NCBI GenBank assembly: GCA_002256465.1
Contig: NQJG01000003.1
Location: 1-15,667, forward strand
DNA: 15,667 nt
DNA from: Methylococcaceae bacterium NSP1-1
GTDB taxonomy: Bacteria; Pseudomonadota; Gammaproteobacteria; Methylococcales; Methylomonadaceae
Direction: 5' to 3'
The notes below the pieces were generated by a model. That model made no database searches. It saw only the letters and a program-made list of their open reading frames with translations, and was not told where the DNA came from. Each line of letters opens with the position of its first letter. Position 1 is the first letter of the stretch. The translations under genes and the position numbers were made by a program. Below, one piece after another: positions 1-8,522 of the stretch.

Positions 1-254
1 CATTACGCATTCAAATTTATGCGCGTGATGTCAGCATTACCCTCGAAGTCGCTAAAGCTACCAGCATTCTCAATGTTCTACCCGCGACTATCACCGATAT
101 TATTGATGATGAAGAGGGACAGAGTGTGGTGCGTCTGCAAGTCGGTAACCAGCCATTGTTAGCGCACATTACCCGCAAATCAGCACACTTACTAAGTTTG
201 AAAACTGGCATGACCGTTTATGTGCAGATTAAAGGCACATCAATATTAAATTAA
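1..254 (+). CDS. modC: Molybdate ABC transporter ATP-binding protein ModC, C-terminal end only (partial)
   Basis: An open frame enters from the left edge (codons in phase with position 3) and stops at TAA 252-254, leaving about 83 residues. The visible part contains a single TOBE/Mop-like oxyanion-binding domain (start ILNVLPATITDI, then VVRLQVGNQPLLAHITRKS and a final TGMTVYVQIK), the usual C-terminal regulatory domain of ModC. The preceding ARDVSITL is the typical ModC link between the ATPase and TOBE domains. In the family, ModC powers the ModB membrane channel that imports molybdate delivered by ModA; the TOBE domain senses molybdate. The ATPase domain and its Walker motifs lie outside the window, so activity cannot be judged. 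It lies 17 bp upstream of a molbindin gene on the same strand, so the two are probably co-transcribed as a molybdenum uptake and storage unit. Other TOBE-bearing ABC ATPases are possible but less likely. Confidence 0.8.
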   Translation, partial: LRIQIYARDVSITLEVAKATSILNVLPATITDIIDDEEGQSVVRLQVGNQPLLAHITRKSAHLLSLKTGMTVYVQIKGTSILN

Positions 255-271
255 CCAACTGGAGTTTTATC

Positions 272-700
272 ATGAAAGCAAGTACGCGAAATCAATTTAC
301 TGGAACAGTCAGTGAAGTCCGTATCGGTGCGGTTAATGCCGAAGTCCATATTCGTTTGCAAGGCGGCGAAACCATTGTTGCCGCTATTACCAAAGAATCC
401 ATTGAATCATTGGCAATTAAAGAAGGTATTAAGGTCATTGCGTTAGTTAAAGCCTCACAAATTGTTATCGTGACTGATTTTGGTGGTTACAAATTTTCAG
501 CGCGTAATCAGCTAAAAGGCACAGTGAATCACGTTAAACTGGGTACAGTTAACGCTGAAGTCGATATTGTCTTAAGCGGTGGTGAACAAATTGCCGTTAC
601 TGTGACCAACAACAGTGTGGAAACCTTAGGTTTGCACGAAGGTCAAGCTGCTACGGCAATCTTCAAAGCAGGTGCGGTTATTTTAGCGGTCGCTAATTGA
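272..700 (+). CDS. Two-domain molbindin (tandem Mop/TOBE molybdate-binding protein, ModG-like)
   Basis: This 142-residue protein is almost entirely two Mop domains, residues about 4-70 and 75-142. The repeats match internally: RNQFTGTVSEVRIGAVNAEV in the first and RNQLKGTVNHVKLGTVNAEV in the second, each followed by an SGGE/QGGE turn and a TNNS/TKES segment. Known di-Mop proteins such as Azotobacter ModG are about this size, assemble into trimers and bind several molybdate or tungstate ions, acting in cytoplasmic Mo storage or homeostasis. There is no signal peptide or DNA-binding helix, so it is not the ModE regulator. The start is supported by GGAG at 261-264, seven bases before the ATG. 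It follows modC on the same strand. Its last 8 bp overlap, tail to tail, the 3' end of the plasmid-type rep gene on the other strand. Family call is firm; exact physiological role is inferred. Confidence 0.88.
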   Translation: MKASTRNQFTGTVSEVRIGAVNAEVHIRLQGGETIVAAITKESIESLAIKEGIKVIALVKASQIVIVTDFGGYKFSARNQLKGTVNHVKLGTVNAEVDIVLSGGEQIAVTVTNNSVETLGLHEGQAATAIFKAGAVILAVAN

Positions 701-1586
701 TGTTTTGGGTAACGTTCTGATCAAAAATCAAGCTCGATTTTTTAGCGGCGGCTTCTTTCTCGTGATTGATTCGCGTTGCCGCTTGCTCATAAGACTCGCC
801 AATCCGTGCTAATCTCTCGATTTCTGACACCGCCACACCGAAAATAATTTTTTCTTTAGGCTTAGGTACTTTTTTCGGATTTTTGGATGTTTCTGGCTGT
901 TTTTCGGCAAAGGTAAAGATTAAATGCGTGACATTGCGCCCCGTTTTGCGCTGTGTCCATGTCACTTGATAATTTGAATGGGTGTTGATGTCTTTAACAG
1001 CGGGGTCTATAACATATTTTTTAAAGTCTTTGATGGAAGAATATTTATCACCAATTTGAAATTGTTTTTTTAGCCAGTCAATTTCAATTTCTCGCTTACC
1101 TGTGATTTTCCATTGCATTAACAATTCATACAAGCGAATGCCATAAATTGAACTCATCGCGCCGATATGCTCAAGTTGATAAAAAGTAAAATTCCCTGTT
1201 AATTCACTTAAATAAGGCAGCAAAAGCGGAGAAAAAAATAGGCTTATTTTTCCTAAGTCTGGGTAGTAATTAATTGCACTAATCCAGCGCGTTTTGGTGT
1301 ATTTGAGAAATTTATCGGTAGGGTCTGGATTGTCAATAATCACATAACGCTCAAAAAGTTGCTCTGAAATCTTTTTTAAAGTTTGATAGGTCTTATCTAG
1401 GCTAATACCAAATTGAGCAGAAAATTCCTTTGCAGTCACTTCAAAACGTTCTGTCGCCAACAAGGGTTTGCTTGAACTAACCTTAGCGATACAGGACAAA
1501 ATCAGTCGTTGTTCATTAAGACTCAGTTTGTAACCCGCCTCAATAACTTTGTTCGATTTATAAACGATTAAATTATTTTTAGTCAT
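693..1586 (-). CDS. Rep_3-family (RepB/initiator) plasmid replication protein
   Basis: The 297-residue product has the hallmark N-terminus of iteron-binding plasmid initiators of the Rep_3 superfamily: YKSNKVIEAGYKLSLNEQRL at residues 9-28, followed by a winged-helix region with TAKEFSAQFG and a second winged helix containing GIRLYELLMQW and the DIDWLK-like EIDWLKKQFQIG. The C-terminal tail is basic, rich in Lys/Pro, and ends in an ARIGESYEQA segment; I recall similar tails in other Rep_3 proteins. Such proteins bind direct repeats in the plasmid origin, open the adjacent AT-rich DNA and recruit helicase; they often repress their own gene. Four direct repeats lie 56-136 bp upstream, oriented toward rep, as expected. 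No clear ribosome binding site precedes the ATG. The stop (TAG, 695-693) lies inside the molbindin 3' end. The gene looks intact at full family length, which is unusual beside molybdenum and hopanoid genes and suggests an integrated plasmid or a plasmid-borne contig. Confidence 0.88.
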   Translation of the reverse strand: MTKNNLIVYKSNKVIEAGYKLSLNEQRLILSCIAKVSSSKPLLATERFEVTAKEFSAQFGISLDKTYQTLKKISEQLFERYVIIDNPDPTDKFLKYTKTRWISAINYYPDLGKISLFFSPLLLPYLSELTGNFTFYQLEHIGAMSSIYGIRLYELLMQWKITGKREIEIDWLKKQFQIGDKYSSIKDFKKYVIDPAVKDINTHSNYQVTWTQRKTGRNVTHLIFTFAEKQPETSKNPKKVPKPKEKIIFGVAVSEIERLARIGESYEQAATRINHEKEAAAKKSSLIFDQNVTQNIN

Positions 1587-1641
1587 AAAATTTTAGTATC
1601 AACAAAGCAATAAAAGGAGTTTAATTATTAAGCACCTTAAA

Positions 1642-1722
1642 AACAACTTATTTCTCCCCTTATAAACAACCTATTTCTCCCTTTAAACAACCTATTTCTC
1701 CTATTAAGCAACCTATTTCTCC
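1642..1722 (-). repeat. Four-copy iteron array (plasmid origin direct repeats)
   Basis: Four near-identical direct repeats of core AACAACCTATTTCTCC on the plus strand (GGAGAAATAGGTTGTT read in the rep direction) sit at 1642-1657, 1665-1680, 1686-1701 and 1707-1722. Copies 2 and 3 match exactly over 16 bp; copy 1 has one C-to-T change and copy 4 has one A-to-G change. Start-to-start spacing is 23, 21 and 21 bp, about two helical turns, so all copies face the same side of the DNA. This is the standard form of a Rep-binding iteron array. Spacers of only 5-7 bp rule out a CRISPR array. Confidence 0.9.
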
Positions 1723-1772
1723 CTTAATGACCTCATAACATATTGAAAATAAAATAAAATTAGGTTCGTAAA

Positions 1773-1795
1773 ATCTTTTAAAAGCTTTAAAAGAT
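1773..1795. repeat. Perfect inverted repeat, 10-bp arms, 3-base centre
   Basis: The arms are ATCTTTTAAA (1773-1782) and TTTAAAAGAT (1786-1795), separated by AGC. It lies between the iterons and the export operon. It could be an operator or a structural part of the origin, or an AT-only hairpin downstream of the export operon. It does not resemble the iteron core, so it is not simply an inverted iteron pair. Confidence 0.6.
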
Positions 1796-1796
1796 C

Positions 1797-1825
1797 ATAA
1801 AAAGGATACGCTTAACTTTTGCGTA
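1797..1825 (-). terminator. Weak candidate terminator of the export operon
   Basis: Reading the minus strand after the last permease gene, TACGC (1825-1821) pairs with GCGTA (1811-1807) across a 9-base loop and is followed by TCCTTTTTA. The stem is only 5 bp, so this is a weak rho-independent terminator at best. Read-through would carry export-operon transcription into the iteron region and rep, which lie in the same direction. Confidence 0.3.
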
Positions 1826-1867
1826 CATTTTATCTTTGTTAGTATTAAAACCACTTACCCGACCGAA

Positions 1868-2992
1868 TCAAGTCATCGAACTAATAGTCTTGCGGAAGCG
1901 GGTGAGTGCAAGTACAAAAAAAACACTGCCAATCACAAACAAGCTGAGAAATTGTGACCAAACGATGCTGATACCAGCACCACGATACAAAATAGCTTGA
2001 GCGAGGGAAATGAAGTGAGTAGTGGGTGTCGCCAGCATGATGTTCTGAACCAGTTCAGGCATACTCTCGCGTGGAGTCATACCACCAGATAGCATTTCTA
2101 GCGGTAACAAGATGACCAGTAATAACAATCCGAACTGTGGCATCGAGCGTGCCACTGTACCCAGCAAAATACCCAGCGAAGTGCTAGTGAATAGGTAGAG
2201 TGCCATACTAGCGACAAACAGGGCTAGCGAACCTTGAAGCGGTACTTCAAGCAATCCCTGCACGACAATAATGAGCGATGCTGTTGATATTACAATGACG
2301 ACCAATCCCATAGACCACACTTTCGCAAGCATGATTTCAAACGGGGTTAGCGGCATGACCAAGAGATGCTCTATAGTGCCGTGTTCACGTTCTCGAATCA
2401 GCGCGGCACCTGTGAGAATAATGGACAATGCGGTGATACTGTTGACCAGTTCCATTACCGAGCCGAACCATATCGCGCTTTGATTCGGATTAAACTGCAC
2501 GCGTGTTTCCAGTTCAACAGGCAACGTCACGAGTGCGCGATGACCCTGAACAAATGTCGATACTTCGCCATTAACAATGGTCTGTACATAGCTGTTGCCG
2601 ATAAAAGCTTGTGCGATGCGGGTGGCATCGACATTGAGCTGAATCGTCGGTTGCCGTCCTGCCAATAGGTCACGTTGAAAATTGGGCGGAATATCCAACA
2701 CGAAGGTGTAGAGACCTGCATCCATGCCCGGATCGGCGGCGTACTGATCGATAATGACGGGTGTCATAAAATGCGGTAGATAAAAAGCATTGATGATTCG
2801 TACCGATAAGGGCGAGTTGTCTTCATCAACGATGGCGATAGGTGCTTTGTTTAACGATTGCGGAAGACCGCTGGCGACGATATATATCTGACCACTGAAC
2901 GAGAAGCCGATAATAATCAACATCAGGGTATCGCGCCCTAGGCTGCGTATTTCCTTAATGCCCAGATGAAAAATATTGAGCAGGGTGAGCAT
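1868..2992 (-). CDS. yhhJ: ABC-2 type transporter permease, YhhJ-like
   Basis: The 374-residue protein has the ABC-2 export permease layout: an N-terminal membrane helix (about 22-42), a large periplasmic domain (about 45-175) with the IPPNFQRDLL segment common in this family, then a cluster of five or so membrane helices to the C-terminus. The signature cytoplasmic loop REREHGTIEHLLVMPLTPFE (about 200-219) contacts the ATPase subunit in homologues. Length equals that of E. coli YhhJ. It is the last gene of the export operon, starting 2 bp after the stop of the ATPase/permease fusion, and probably pairs with that protein's own permease half to make a heterodimeric membrane channel. The transported compound is not known from sequence. 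Confidence 0.9.
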   Translation of the reverse strand: MLTLLNIFHLGIKEIRSLGRDTLMLIIIGFSFSGQIYIVASGLPQSLNKAPIAIVDEDNSPLSVRIINAFYLPHFMTPVIIDQYAADPGMDAGLYTFVLDIPPNFQRDLLAGRQPTIQLNVDATRIAQAFIGNSYVQTIVNGEVSTFVQGHRALVTLPVELETRVQFNPNQSAIWFGSVMELVNSITALSIILTGAALIREREHGTIEHLLVMPLTPFEIMLAKVWSMGLVVIVISTASLIIVVQGLLEVPLQGSLALFVASMALYLFTSTSLGILLGTVARSMPQFGLLLLVILLPLEMLSGGMTPRESMPELVQNIMLATPTTHFISLAQAILYRGAGISIVWSQFLSLFVIGSVFFVLALTRFRKTISSMT

Positions 2993-2994
2993 GG

Positions 2995-5748
2995 TTAACG
3001 CTCCTGTTTATTGAGCAGTGAAACGCTCAAGCCGACAACGATCAAAATCGATAAAGCTAACGGCAACAAATATTGACTTAAATCAGCGAAACCCAGTGCT
3101 TTAGAAAAAGTGCCTCGGCAGATGGTTAAAAAATGCGTGCCGGGAAAAATATCACCTATCAAACGTGCGCCACCTTCTAGCGACGATACGGGGTCTATCA
3201 TGCCAGAAAATCGATTGGAAGGAATAAAAGTAGCGATAAAGGTGGCGAAGATGGCTGCAATCTGGCTGCGCGTAAAAACTGAAATCAGCAAACCAAAACC
3301 AGTAGAAAATGCCACATACAGCAATGCGGCTACGGTCAACAGCAGAAAGTCACCTTTGTGTGGCACACCGAAAACCCACACCGCCATTGCGCACAGCAAA
3401 AAGAAATTGACCATGCCCATCGCAATGTAAGGCAGTTGTTTGCCCACCAAAAATTCCAGTTTGGTGACTGGGGTGACGTACAGATTCAGGATAGAACCGA
3501 GTTCCTTTTCTCGCACCACGCTGAGTGCGCTGAGCATGGCAGGAACTAGCATTAACAAGATTGGAATCACTGACGGCACCATAGCGGGCAGGCTCTTAAC
3601 ATCAGGATTGTAACGAAAACGGGTTTCAATGTTCATCAAGCTAGCAGGTATTGGTTTGGTAGTGTGGCGACGTGCCTGTTCCAGTAGCCACGTTTGGTGC
3701 ATTGCCTGTACATAACCGCGAATGTTTTCGGCACGAGTCGGCATCGCACCGTCTATCCACGCACCGATTTTGACGCTATTACCGCGTTGCAAATCGCGAG
3801 CGAAGTTAGGTGGAATTTCCAATGCCAGACTCAATTCGCCGCTACGCATACGGCGGTCGAGCTGTTCGTAATCGGTAATCGGTGGCTGAGCGATAAAGTA
3901 GCGTGATCCGCCGAGGTCGAGTATGTAGTTGTTGCTGAGCGTGGTTTGGTCGCGGTCAAGTACCGCAAAACGCAAATTCTCGACATCCATCGTAATACCG
4001 TAACCGAAAGTAAGCATCAAAAACAAAGTGCCGAACAACGCGATTAAAGTACGAATGGGGTCGCGGCGCAACTCGATGGCTTCGCGTCTGCTGATACTGA
4101 ACAAACGCAACAGGCTAAAGCGGCTATCAGTGGGGGCTGTGTACTGGTCTGCGGTCGTGGGCAGCGGTATTTCCGATTCGCTGACGGACGGCTCATCAAT
4201 ACCCACAGCGTCTTGCAGATAAGCGATGAATGCTTGTTCCAACGTGGTGTGCCCACTGCGCTCGACTAGCTTAGTCGGCGTATCGCTAGCTAGGATTTTT
4301 CCTGCGTGCATCAGTGAGATGCGGTCACACCGTTCAGCTTCGTTCATAAAGTGGGTAGAGATAAAAATTGTCACTTGGTCACGGCGGGAGAGATCAATGA
4401 TTAGCTCCCAGAATCTGTCTCGTGCCACTGGATCGACACCAGAGGTCGGCTCATCGAGAATCAATAAGTCTGGTCGGTGAATGACGGCAACCGCCAGCGA
4501 CAGACGCTGGCGTATCCCCAAAGGCAATGCGTCGGGCAAGCTGTTCATGGCACTATCAAGCATGAAACGCTGCCCCATTTCAGCGATACGAGCGGGAATA
4601 TCGGCTGCGGGCAAATGGAACAATCGGGCGTGCAACTCCAAGTTTTGCCGCACAGTCAGTTCGCTATACAGCGAGAAGGCTTGCGACATATATCCGACCC
4701 GTTTGCGCGTCGCCATATCGTTCACATCAATGGTTTGACCGAATAGCCGCGCTTCTCCTTCGCTGGGTGACAATAATCCCGTTAGCATTTTCATCGTGGT
4801 TGATTTACCACAGCCGTTAGAGCCAAGAAAACCAAATATTTCGCCGCGCTCGATACGCAGACTGACATTATCAACCGCCACGAAATCATCGAAACGCATC
4901 GTTAGACCATCTGCTTCAATAGCGATTTCCGCTGTGCCGCTATGGGTATCGCGCGGTGGAATGACGATTGCTTTGTGACCTTCGCGTTTTTCATTTGGCA
5001 GTAGGCGTATAAAAGCCGCTTCCAAACTGTCGGTTTTAGTCTGCGCCCGTAACTCTGCGGCGGTGCCAGTAGCAAGTATTCTGCCCTCATCCATAGCCAC
5101 CAGCCAATCGAAGCGTTCCGCTTCGTCCATGTAAGCGGTGGAAACCAGTACGCTCATACCCGTCCGTCGTGTCCGCAGTCGTGCAATCAGTTCCCAGAAC
5201 TGAGCGCGTGATAGCGGATCAACACCCGTTGTAGGTTCATCCAATACCAACAAGTCAGGGTCGTGAATCAGTGCGCAACAAAGGGCAAGTTTCTGTTTCA
5301 TGCCGCCTGATAATTTACCTGCGGGGCGATCATGGAACGCGGTCAAACCGGTACTGGCTAGCAATTCAGTGATACGTTGCTGACGCTCAGCCTGTTTGTG
5401 ACCGAACAAGCGACCGAAGAAGTCGATATTCTCAAAGACCGACAACGTGAGATAGAGATTTTTGCCTAAGCCTTGTGGCATATAAGCAATACGAGGACAT
5501 ACGGCACGACGATGGGCAGCGTCGGCGATGTCGCCACCCAACACGTTAATTTTACCATTTTGCAACTTGCGTGCGCCCGTCATCAACGACATCAAACTGG
5601 ATTTACCCACACCATCGGGACCGATTAGCCCGACCATACGATTGGCAGGAATATCCAGACTGAGATTATCCAAGGCGAGCGTGTCACCATAACGCAGACT
5701 CACGCCTTGCACACGAATGACAGGTGCAGCCAAGGTGTCCGTGTTCAT
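2995..5748 (-). CDS. rbbA: RbbA-like fused ABC transporter: two ATPase domains plus ABC-2 permease
   Basis: The 917-residue protein carries two ABC ATPases and a C-terminal permease, the layout and approximate length of E. coli RbbA (YhiH). ATPase 1 has Walker [10 protein letters not shown] (43-51), signature LSGGM (146-150) and Walker B LLVLDEP (166-172). ATPase 2 has Walker [10 protein letters not shown] (309-317) and Walker B LLILDEP (428-434), but its signature reads LPLGIRQRL (about 408-416) rather than LSGG; I recall the same divergence in RbbA homologues. The permease part (about 547-917) has a first helix near 565-582, a periplasmic loop with [10 protein letters not shown], the [14 protein letters not shown] loop (747-760) and several C-terminal helices. 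RbbA was named for ribosome association in E. coli, but the fused permease and neighbouring adaptor and outer-membrane genes point to export. It overlaps the adaptor gene by ATGA (5748-5745). Confidence 0.92.
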   Translation of the reverse strand: MNTDTLAAPVIRVQGVSLRYGDTLALDNLSLDIPANRMVGLIGPDGVGKSSLMSLMTGARKLQNGKINVLGGDIADAAHRRAVCPRIAYMPQGLGKNLYLTLSVFENIDFFGRLFGHKQAERQQRITELLASTGLTAFHDRPAGKLSGGMKQKLALCCALIHDPDLLVLDEPTTGVDPLSRAQFWELIARLRTRRTGMSVLVSTAYMDEAERFDWLVAMDEGRILATGTAAELRAQTKTDSLEAAFIRLLPNEKREGHKAIVIPPRDTHSGTAEIAIEADGLTMRFDDFVAVDNVSLRIERGEIFGFLGSNGCGKSTTMKMLTGLLSPSEGEARLFGQTIDVNDMATRKRVGYMSQAFSLYSELTVRQNLELHARLFHLPAADIPARIAEMGQRFMLDSAMNSLPDALPLGIRQRLSLAVAVIHRPDLLILDEPTSGVDPVARDRFWELIIDLSRRDQVTIFISTHFMNEAERCDRISLMHAGKILASDTPTKLVERSGHTTLEQAFIAYLQDAVGIDEPSVSESEIPLPTTADQYTAPTDSRFSLLRLFSISRREAIELRRDPIRTLIALFGTLFLMLTFGYGITMDVENLRFAVLDRDQTTLSNNYILDLGGSRYFIAQPPITDYEQLDRRMRSGELSLALEIPPNFARDLQRGNSVKIGAWIDGAMPTRAENIRGYVQAMHQTWLLEQARRHTTKPIPASLMNIETRFRYNPDVKSLPAMVPSVIPILLMLVPAMLSALSVVREKELGSILNLYVTPVTKLEFLVGKQLPYIAMGMVNFFLLCAMAVWVFGVPHKGDFLLLTVAALLYVAFSTGFGLLISVFTRSQIAAIFATFIATFIPSNRFSGMIDPVSSLEGGARLIGDIFPGTHFLTICRGTFSKALGFADLSQYLLPLALSILIVVGLSVSLLNKQER

Positions 5749-6809
5749 TTCGGCAACTTGATTTCGAGGTTAGCAGGCCATTCGATGGCTGGGTCGAGTT
5801 TAATGTACGCCATGCCAGATACACCTGTCTTAACCTGTTGAATATGCTGTTTTAATAGTTCAGGATCAATTCGAGCGCGGACGCGGAACATCAGCTTGAG
5901 GCGTTCGCTATCCGTCTCCACTGTTTTCGGCGTAAACTGAGCAACGCTAGCGACAAAACTGGTCTTGGCTGGAATGACGTTATTTGGTAGCGCGTCAAAC
6001 ACTAGGCGAATGTCGCTGCCTAATGCAACCTTGCCTGCTGCCTCGGTGGGGAGGAAGAAGGTCATATAAACATCGGACAAATCTACCATATTGAGTATAC
6101 GACCACCCGCATCCAGCACTTCGCCCGCTTCAGCGACACGGTACTGCACACGACCATCGCGCGGTGCTTTCAGTTCATTGTCATTAATATCTGCTTGTAG
6201 ACGCGCGACCGTTGCTTTGACGGCTTCAATGACCGATTGCGCCTGTATCACTTGTGATTTTGCGGCATCAATGGCTGCTCGCGCGGCGGCGACCTGAGCG
6301 ATGGCGGTATCAATCCCTGCTTTCATACCCAACACGCGGGCATGATTGTCATCCACTTCCTGTTGTGGCATCGCGCCTTCGCCAACCAGTCGTTGCGAAC
6401 GGTTTAGCCTTTTTTCCGCCGCATCAAATTCGGCTCGACGTTGGGCAACGACCGCTTGCGCGGCGGTGTATTCGCTCTCGCGTTGAATAACGATGGATTT
6501 TGCTGTTTGATAGGCATTCTCAGCTTCGCGGACTTTGGCTCGCGCTTCCGCTTGTTGAGCCTGTAATACTTGGGTATCCATACGAGCCAATACTTTACCC
6601 GCTTGGACGAAATCACCTTCTTTTGCCATGATTTCGACTATACGACCTGCGGTTTTGGTGGCGATATTAATTTCTGTTGCCTCAATTCGACCATTGCCCG
6701 CTACGATGCCGACAGGCAAACCAACAGGGCGCAATGTCCACCATAATGCAAACGCAGCCGCAAGAACGATGCTGATTAGAATTAACGTCGATGTAGTCTG
6801 TTTACTCAT
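5745..6809 (-). CDS. yhiI: HlyD-family periplasmic adaptor (membrane fusion protein), YhiI-like
   Basis: The 354-residue protein has one N-terminal membrane anchor (about 8-26), a first half-lipoyl motif ([18 protein letters not shown], 40-57, then [14 protein letters not shown]), a long Ala/Gln-rich coiled-coil hairpin (about 80-210), the second half-lipoyl segment ([20 protein letters not shown]) and beta-barrel and membrane-proximal domains to the C-terminus. Adaptors of this class link an inner-membrane transporter to an outer-membrane channel. Length matches E. coli YhiI. The gene overlaps both neighbours by ATGA (6809-6806 with the outer-membrane gene, 5748-5745 with the ATPase), strongly implying translational coupling and assembly of the products in one pump. 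Confidence 0.92.
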   Translation of the reverse strand: MSKQTTSTLILISIVLAAAFALWWTLRPVGLPVGIVAGNGRIEATEINIATKTAGRIVEIMAKEGDFVQAGKVLARMDTQVLQAQQAEARAKVREAENAYQTAKSIVIQRESEYTAAQAVVAQRRAEFDAAEKRLNRSQRLVGEGAMPQQEVDDNHARVLGMKAGIDTAIAQVAAARAAIDAAKSQVIQAQSVIEAVKATVARLQADINDNELKAPRDGRVQYRVAEAGEVLDAGGRILNMVDLSDVYMTFFLPTEAAGKVALGSDIRLVFDALPNNVIPAKTSFVASVAQFTPKTVETDSERLKLMFRVRARIDPELLKQHIQQVKTGVSGMAYIKLDPAIEWPANLEIKLPK

Positions 6810-8212
6810 AATTCCCCTTTGGCGTTTGCACCGCCGCCCAGTGCTTTGTAAACGGCAATCAGATTAGTAGATGTCGCTGCTTGAGAACGGGCTAGCTCGA
6901 TTTCGGCAATATAGAGGACACGCTGCGCATCCAGTACATCCAGAAAGGAGATGACACCTTCTTTATAACGCAGTTGCGACAGACGTACCGATTCCTGCAA
7001 ATCGACCACCGCACTAGACAATGTCTGTCGACGAATTTCTTCTTTAAGATAACGGGTCAGCGCAGTTTCGGTTTCCGCAAGTGCATCCAGTACCGCCTTT
7101 TCGTAAGTCAAATAAGCTTCTTTTTGCTTAGCGTCGGCAAGGTCAATTCCCGCCTGAATTCGCCCGAAATTCAATAAGGGTTGTATCAGATTGGCGGCAG
7201 TACCATAAGAAAAAGCTGCCGATTTGAATAGAGCTTCAACATCCGTATTGCGCAGTCCTAAAAAAGCAGACAGTGATATTTTTGGAAACAGCTCCGCGAT
7301 TGCAGCTCCTTGCATTGCTGTTGCTGCCGCCAGCTGGCGTTCAGCAACGCGAATATCGGGGCGACGGCGTATAGTTTCGGCTGGCGTAGCTAAAACCCTT
7401 CGCCCAGTTGCTAGCGGAACTGCGCCCGATGGTTTCAGTTCAGTTGATAAACTAGCGGGTTTTTGTCCCACCAAGACTTCGAGTTGACGCAAGGCAGCAA
7501 CCAAATTGGCTTCCAATGCTGGAATCTGGGCGGCAGTACTTTCAGTCTGAGCGCGAGCGCGTACTACATCGTGACGCGCATTAACGCCTTCGTTGAAAAG
7601 TTTCTCGGTCAGCTCTAGCGTGTGGCGTTGCGATTCCAGATTCGAGCGAGTGATACTTAGCTGATTTTGTAGACTGCGGTAATCAATGTAACTGCGTGCC
7701 AGTTCAGCGGTCAGTATCACCAATGATTGACGATATTGTTCACCAGCCGCGTCAAGATCGGCAGATGCCGCTTCTAGTCGCCGTTGCTGACGACCAAACA
7801 AATCAATTTCCCATAGCGCATCAAAACCCAATTCGAACATATTGTATTTAATACCGGGTGCTAAACCGGGAAATGGATTTTCGTTACGTTGCGCCCCCGT
7901 CTTGATATTGACCGTCGGAAATAATTCAGCACGAGTGCCACTCCGTTCAGCACGCGCTTGGTCGATACGGGTCAGGGCGATTTTAATATCTAAATTCCCC
8001 GCTAACGCCTTATCCATCAAGCGATTCAGTTGGGCATCACCAAAACTTTTCCACCAGTTTCTCAAATCTTCAGCATTAGCCTGTTTTAAATCTGCGCTCG
8101 ATTCAGCCTGCCAATGGCTTGGAACTGACGGAGTAACTTCGTGATAATCCGGTCCCATCGTACATCCCGTTAATCCGCTGAGAACCAGTAACCCGCAGAT
8201 TTTATGTATCAT
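6806..8212 (-). CDS. Outer-membrane efflux lipoprotein, NodT/TolC family
   Basis: The product is an outer-membrane channel of the NodT lipoprotein subfamily. From the preferred ATG at 8212 it is 468 residues, beginning with a short signal peptide ending in lipobox LTGC (lipidated Cys17) followed by TMGPDYHEV, the usual mature N-terminus. Two OEP repeats follow, with family motifs such as WWKSFGDAQLNRLMDKAL, GFDALWEIDLFGR, RRPDIRVAERQLAAATA and SVRLSQLRYKEGVISFLDVLDAQR. An in-frame ATG at 8218 adds two residues, but AGGA at 8224-8221 is only two bases from it and eight from 8212, favouring 8212. As first gene of the operon it supplies the outer-membrane exit duct; E. coli yhiI-rbbA-yhhJ, as I recall, lacks its own such gene, so this operon is more self-contained. 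Confidence 0.92.
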   Translation of the reverse strand: MIHKICGLLVLSGLTGCTMGPDYHEVTPSVPSHWQAESSADLKQANAEDLRNWWKSFGDAQLNRLMDKALAGNLDIKIALTRIDQARAERSGTRAELFPTVNIKTGAQRNENPFPGLAPGIKYNMFELGFDALWEIDLFGRQQRRLEAASADLDAAGEQYRQSLVILTAELARSYIDYRSLQNQLSITRSNLESQRHTLELTEKLFNEGVNARHDVVRARAQTESTAAQIPALEANLVAALRQLEVLVGQKPASLSTELKPSGAVPLATGRRVLATPAETIRRRPDIRVAERQLAAATAMQGAAIAELFPKISLSAFLGLRNTDVEALFKSAAFSYGTAANLIQPLLNFGRIQAGIDLADAKQKEAYLTYEKAVLDALAETETALTRYLKEEIRRQTLSSAVVDLQESVRLSQLRYKEGVISFLDVLDAQRVLYIAEIELARSQAATSTNLIAVYKALGGGANAKGEL

Positions 8213-8522
8213 GACCATGTCCTTTGAGAAATAAAGAAACTATTCAGATATTATTTTTCCTCACTGCTCAGACCCACGGCAAACCCATCAGGCAGCGGAA
8301 ATATTGATCGTCAGTATACTTTATTGCTTTGAGAATAACTTATCGTTTAAGGGTAGTCGGGTAGGAATAACGTATGTAATGGTCAAGTTTTTTCTTTTCA
8401 GTATTTTGTCCGGTTTAGTGTAGACACATTAATGGTTTAATGAGGTAGCAGTTAGGTCTCAATTGCTTTTTGATTAAAAGCTTGTTAACTTGCTAGTTAA
8501 ATTCCCGTTCAGGATTTAATCA
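8213..8522. promoter_or_regulatory. Divergent intergenic region upstream of the export operon
   Basis: This 310-bp stretch has no convincing gene. It must hold the export-operon promoter on the minus strand: a TATACT -10-like hexamer reads at 8318-8313, but I see no matching -35 at normal spacing. The operon's AGGA ribosome binding site is at 8224-8221. Two small inverted repeats lie in the plus-strand-proximal half: GCTTTT/AAAAGC (8465-8470 and 8476-8481) and TTAACT/AGTTAA (8485-8490 and 8495-8500). Either could be an operator, but no regulator gene is adjacent. Confidence 0.4.

Larger units (their letters stand above)
1587..1867. other. Candidate iteron-type origin of replication (oriV) / rep upstream region
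   Basis: The 281-bp gap between rep and the export operon combines three origin features: the iteron array (1642-1722), a very AT-rich stretch at about 1737-1800 suitable as an unwinding element, and a perfect 10-bp-arm dyad at 1773-1795. The rep promoter should also lie here, so iteron occupancy by Rep could control both replication start and rep expression. I see no convincing DnaA box (TTATNCACA) by eye. The call as an origin is inference from arrangement; whether it still fires is unknown. Confidence 0.65.

Noticed and set aside
1642..1722. Regular repeats that could be read as a small CRISPR array
   Set aside because: Repeat units are 16 bp with 5-7-bp gaps of similar sequence and sit directly ahead of a Rep gene; spacers are far too short for CRISPR.
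2366..2668. A 100-codon plus-strand open frame opposite the YhhJ-like permease gene
   Set aside because: It is antisense to a strongly supported gene, has no recognisable domain or ribosome binding site, and is typical of shadow frames.
3110..4746. Several plus-strand open frames of 60-106 codons opposite the RbbA-like gene
   Set aside because: The minus-strand product has full domain structure across this region; the plus-strand frames show no family features.
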